Of a stretch of 64,000 nucleotides of DNA, positions 59,926-64,000 are shown piece by piece (position 1 is the first letter of the stretch; each line of letters starts with the position of its first letter). Under the pieces are notes generated by a model. That model worked only from the letters and a program-made list of their open reading frames with translations, made no database searches and had not been told where the DNA came from. A program made the position numbers and the translations under genes. This DNA comes from Talpa occidentalis (lineage: Eukaryota > Chordata > Mammalia > Eulipotyphla > Talpidae), in contig NW_023601433.1 in NCBI RefSeq assembly GCF_014898055.3, positions 48,417,876-48,481,875 of the forward strand, written 5' to 3'.

Positions 59926-59937
59926 GTATTAAATAAA
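59925..59937 (+). terminator. NRP1: Intronic Gly-Ile-Lys-stop and AATAAA of the soluble s12 isoform
   Basis: Reading through the exon 12 donor gives Gly (59925-59927), Ile (59928-59930), Lys (59931-59933) and TAA (59934-59936). AATAAA at 59932-59937 overlaps the stop codon. Human s12NRP1 is a 644-residue secreted decoy that ends in exactly these three intron-encoded residues; 641 + 3 gives 644 here too. This supports conserved intronic polyadenylation. Usage in this species is inferred, not observed. Confidence 0.8.
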
Positions 59938-62900
59938 AGAAAAAATGTAGGTTGCATATATGTCTACCCTGCTCCCTATAAATAGTGCTTTGCTAACTTC
60001 TCAATTTCGGTTTCGCTCAAAGTCCCAGAAGAGAGATGCCACGCAGCATCTGGTCTCCAAGCATGAGCCATAAATATTGCTTTCCTTTTATCCACATGTA
60101 TATGCAGCAGGGAGTGAGATTCTCTTCTCCATCAGTAATTGCCAAATGGTGACAATCCCAGCTCTCAACTGAAGGAACTGGGTAACATACTTTGTTTAAA
60201 CACAGCACATCTAGGACACGGACTATGTTTGCAAACTATAGGAGGAGGAAATCTCACAGGCAGCAGCCTGACTATTTATTTTCATCACGATTCTGCAAAA
60301 CTGAAACAGGCAAAGTTTGTCAGTTTTGCCTGCCACAGACTTGGCAGTTTTACAACAGCATTTCCAGTGGGCGTGCCACGAAATGGGGTTCAGGAAACCA
60401 CAGCTATAATTGTGTGCAGGGAAAGCAGTGCTCCCGGGAATAGCACCCGCATCCATTTATTAATAGAAAAGCAGAATGACTTTTAAAGTCCTGGGTTTGC
60501 TGTTTATCAGAAGTCAGCCACTGTTAAATGGTGGCCTCTCTTTCCCTCTCTCGTTTTTTGTTAGTGTTCTGTAAAATTCTTCCCCACAGACACACACAAA
60601 GGAAAGAGTATAAGCAATCAGAAGTTTTAAATACTTTAAAGTTAATCATTAGAGTAAGGTGAACAGGTCAGTTTCCAGCTTCGTCCTTTTCCTTTATTGA
60701 AGCTCACTCAGCCTTGGCCTCCACAGTCATTTATTAATGGGGCGTGTGGTGTGTATCAATGTTTCCTCAACAGTGTGACATTACCCAGCTAGGCAGAGGT
60801 AGAAAGGACTTCTCTAATTAGTATGCTTCCTTAAAGGACTCTGTCACTGTTGACCTGATTAAACTGCAAAACAAACTTCTCTTCAGTTGAGCTTAACCCC
60901 AAGTTTCCCTGTGTTGTGCTAAGATTGATAAAACCATTCCCACCACACAGCTCACATCCCCTCAAATGCCAAAAGATGAAACAAGAATAATTGCATCATT
61001 ATCCTACCCACATCTTTTCAAGTTATAAAATGTGGCCTGCAGGGATTGTCCGGCCACCTTGGATGGTTGAAGCTACCGTAGGAGTGAAACCCTGCCTCCC
61101 ACTTCCTTCCTCCCTTTCAGGAGAGTTTAAGCCCTGTTGGGTGGCTTTCTGAGGAGAAAAAAGAGCAACCACTCCTTGTCCTCTCTGTGATAGGAGAGGA
61201 GTGAGGTACAAAAATGATGTTCTAATATTGTCACAAACAATACTTAAACTGTTTTTAGTTTCTTCTCACCAAGAATTAATTAAAACTCCTAAGAAGTCAC
61301 CCTTAACTAACTTGTTTTGTCTCATATTAATTGTTGCCTACCCAAAGAGCTAGGGATTGTTATGAAAAAAAAAAAAAAAAAGTGAGCAACAGCTGTTGTT
61401 CAGCTGTGGAGAAGATGGAAAGGTGTATCAGATTCTAAAATGGAATAATTCCCCTTGAGTGTTTCAGGTCTATATTGTCAGGGAAGTGTGACTTTGTGAA
61501 CACATTTGAGTTGTGCCTGAGGTCAAAGCATTTGCCTCGGTGGCTTCACAAAGGAACTCTACCGCCAAGTCCTCATCTCATAGGGTCCTCTGTGGTTTCG
61601 AGGGCAAATTTACAAATCATGATTCACTACTATCACCATCTGAACAAAGTTTACTTCAAATCACAGGACTTACAGATAAGGTGGTCTGGTCTGATTTTGA
61701 TTTCTGTTGTCAACCCAGAGTCTTTTACAAATTGACTTGATTTCCTGTTTTCCCATTGTCTGAGTCATGAATCTGGGCTTCAATCTTTGTTCTTGGGTAA
61801 TGGACTGTCTGACCTTTGTTGAGGAGTTCTGTTTATTGTTACTGTCTAGCTAAGCCAAAGCTCTGAACTCTTCAAGACCTAAATATGCATGGAGTCAGAG
61901 GCTAGGTATACCACTGACCAACTCAGAAGCAAAAAACCGTAGTAGAATCCATCTATTTTGATTCACACTTTTCTGCAGGTCCCAGATTCTATAGGTATCT
62001 TTAGCAGCAACAGAGTTAGACCCTTAAACCTTCATCATACTGTGACTTCATTGAAGCCCTAATAGACTCCAGCAGAGTCTTAAGATTTCATTTTAAGGTT
62101 TTTCTCAATATAATAAAATCAGTGGGCATATACTATTCTATAGTGTCTGGGTTGTAATCAGATGCATAAAAACCTATTAAATGTATAAAACCGATTAAAT
62201 GCATAAAAACCTGTTCTGCCAGGAACTCATGAGAAATCTGCATTTTTAATCTAGCTCCCCCTGGTGAAGTCTCTTACCCTCTAAGGAGCTTCAAACATTC
62301 CTGTGGCAGCTAGGTATACTTGTATCATGGTCTTAGCACCTCTCCTTGTCTGGACTAAAAGACCTGTCTGTGAATAAGAGTTAACACATTCAATAGAAGT
62401 TTTGAATACCAGATTTTAAAATGAAATCCTTGTGAATATATGATACTAATGATACAACTGCAGGCAAGATCAGCTCAACAGGCGCAGCTGGTGCTTGCTC
62501 ATAGCAGCTATAAATTTGTTTTAAGTTCAGAATATTGTTTCCTGCTATTTTTTAAGAGTCCAGAAAGGATTTATTCAGATTATTCCCAATGAATTTAATG
62601 AGAATTGTGCAGGGCCTGAGTAATACTTTAAAGATTTAAAGGTCAAAGTCCCATACTCATATTTCTTTAGTCCATTTGCTTTTTTCTTTATCTTCCATTT
62701 TCTCCTCTGCTTATGACCTTCCTGCTTCCTCTCTTTCTTTTTCTTTCCTAGGGATGTTTATGTGTGTTTTGTGTGTTTAATTGCCTTTCTAGCCAGGCTC
62801 ACATTTTTAACATTTAGCTATTCTCACTGTATACCCCTTCCCTGCAATACAGGATTGCCCTAAGTTACATGATCAGGACAAGAAGAAAAAGGACTAGATA

Positions 62901-64000
62901 GATACAAGAAGTTAAATTAATAAAATTGGAGAGGACTTTGGAAGATACAGGCATACTGCTGTTCTGTGCAGCAGGAGAAATGTCAAAAATCACCCTTTCA
63001 GGAAAAGCCTTCCCATGCCCTGGTCATTGGAAAAAAATAGCCAAGTTCATGTATTTTATGACATCATCAATATCAATAGCCAAAAATAGTGGACTATGTG
63101 ATTTTCTATACTATAGGATACCTTTAGCATATTAACAAAGCAAATATAACCAGAAGTGTATGTGCTGTGATGGCTGTGTTCCTGTGCATGTCTTATATAC
63201 TGTATGTAAGGAGGAAACCCAAAACCACACACAGCATAATATTTTCCAGTATTAACATTTTCTTACATGAGACTATGCAACAATACATTCCAGGGTTATG
63301 GGCATTAACATCCAAGGTTGCTCAACCATTCAATCACTGTTCGGTTGAAAGTACTTCATTTAAATAATTCAATAATGCAGCACAAAAGTATGGTAAATTT
63401 TGGAGAGAGGTTCTCATGCTTTTAACAGTCCTATTTCATGGTTATGATAGACTAGACATGAAATATATCTTTCCAATGACACTACAGTTGTGAAACATAG
63501 CCCTTTTGCACTAACGGAAAGTGTCACATTATACACATCACATAGCTTAGGAGTTTTTGCCCCAAGCTGGCCCAGGGCTCCCGTGTGCAGGTCACATAGT
63601 CATTGGGAAGGAGACTTTTTTTGACAATTTATATGGTACGGTCCTTCCAATATTTTCTGTTAGCCTTTGAAAACAGTTCTGTGGAAACTAAAATTGCAAA
63701 GTAAATTATCCTTATCTATTCAATAATCTTACCATTAAACTTCCTCCTACTATTGTTAAAACAGGGAGAGAGGCAATGGAACCCAACCTCAGAGAAGAAA
63801 GAAATTTTGTGTTAACCATTTGAGTCAAGTTCATGAAAAGATCAAAAGGAGACACAATCTCAGCCTGACCCTAATACAGCATATCATATCACACTTTCCT
63901 TATTGTATTGTTCATAGGGATTGTTTTGAAACTTATTTTTCGGTTCAATTGGCAAGATGCCTAAACACCTCTCCCTGTTTCAATGCTGCCACCTGGTGGA
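59926..64000 (+). other. NRP1: Intron 12 (5' part)
   Basis: The rest of the window. After the s12 stop and polyadenylation signal there is unassigned AT-rich sequence, a poly(A) run near 61364-61381 and a small tandem repeat at 62162-62216. Overlapping open frames on both strands at 60139-60486 have no recognisable domain. No MAM-domain exon was found before 64000. Confidence 0.88.
62162..62216. repeat. 18-19-bp tandem repeat, three units
   Basis: Units ATGCATAAAAACCTATTAA, ATGTATAAAACCGATTAA and ATGCATAAAAACCTGTTC lie head to tail with slight divergence. Confidence 0.85.

Larger units (their letters stand above)
1..64000 (+). other. NRP1: NRP1 gene, internal segment (intron 3 to intron 12)
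   Basis: Neuropilin-1 is a single-pass membrane co-receptor for class 3 semaphorins and VEGF-A, acting with plexins and VEGF receptors at the cell surface in axon guidance and blood-vessel growth. Nine exons in order encode CUB2, discoidin b1, discoidin b2 and the linker, totalling 1,494 coding bases, with codon phases that join perfectly (1-1, 1-1, 0, 0, 1, 0, 1, 1, 1 at successive junctions). Residue numbering reproduces the human landmarks (Cys147, Cys275, Cys424, Cys431, Cys583, Ser612), so no residues are gained or lost across the segment. NRP2 is excluded by the near-identity to NRP1 in every exon. The gene appears intact and functional here. The 5' and 3' exons are not in the window. 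Confidence 0.98.

Noticed and set aside
60139..60486. Overlapping open frames (115, 83 and 77 codons) on both strands in intron 12
   Set aside because: No recognised domain, and coding on three frames at once is not credible. No splice or promoter context supports an exon. I considered a processed pseudogene but saw no poly(A) tail or target duplication.
59940..64000. Search for exon 13 (MAM start)
   Set aside because: No sequence encoding the expected FNCEFGW-type MAM start with suitable phase was seen before the window ends.

Overview
This window is mammalian genomic DNA carrying the middle of the neuropilin-1 gene (NRP1) on the + strand. Nine consecutive coding exons can be read without a frameshift or internal stop, each bounded by AG acceptor and GT donor sites with matching codon phase. 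By human residue numbering they cover residues 145-641: the second CUB domain (a2), both F5/8 type C (discoidin) domains b1 and b2, and most of the linker before the MAM domain. They correspond to human exons 4-12. The signal peptide, CUB1, MAM, transmembrane and cytoplasmic exons lie outside the window.

The repeats suggest a bat, probably a rhinolophoid (horseshoe or roundleaf) bat. Seven copies of one tRNA-derived SINE with an internal B box, a TAAA-rich tail and a TCTTT/TCTTA-type end look like the Rhin-1 family. This assignment is from memory and needs a library search. Older shared mammalian repeats (MIR, L2, MER20, MER5-type hAT, L1M-type 3' ends) form the background.

Layout: 1-1913 intron 3 (partial); 1914-2141 exon 4; 8206-8361 exon 5; 9988-10154 exon 6; a 25-kb intron 6 rich in simple repeats, with two SINEs, two L1 3' ends and two solo LTRs; 35360-35515 exon 7; 39398-39542 exon 8; 45627-45958 exon 9; intron 9 with a SINE inserted exactly at an LTR boundary; 51800-51944 exon 10; 55099-55203 exon 11; 59866-59925 exon 12; then intron 12 to the end of the window.

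No undescribed system was found. The most informative signals are: (1) read-through past exon 12 gives Gly-Ile-Lys-stop, with the stop overlapping an AATAAA, matching the known human soluble s12 isoform; (2) read-through past exon 11 gives a 21-residue tail, much shorter than the human s11 tail; (3) four solo LTRs, all apparently antisense to NRP1, two of which share a related reading frame with a hydrophobic leader-like segment; (4) a SINE whose target-site duplication preserves the first bases of the LTR it landed beside.
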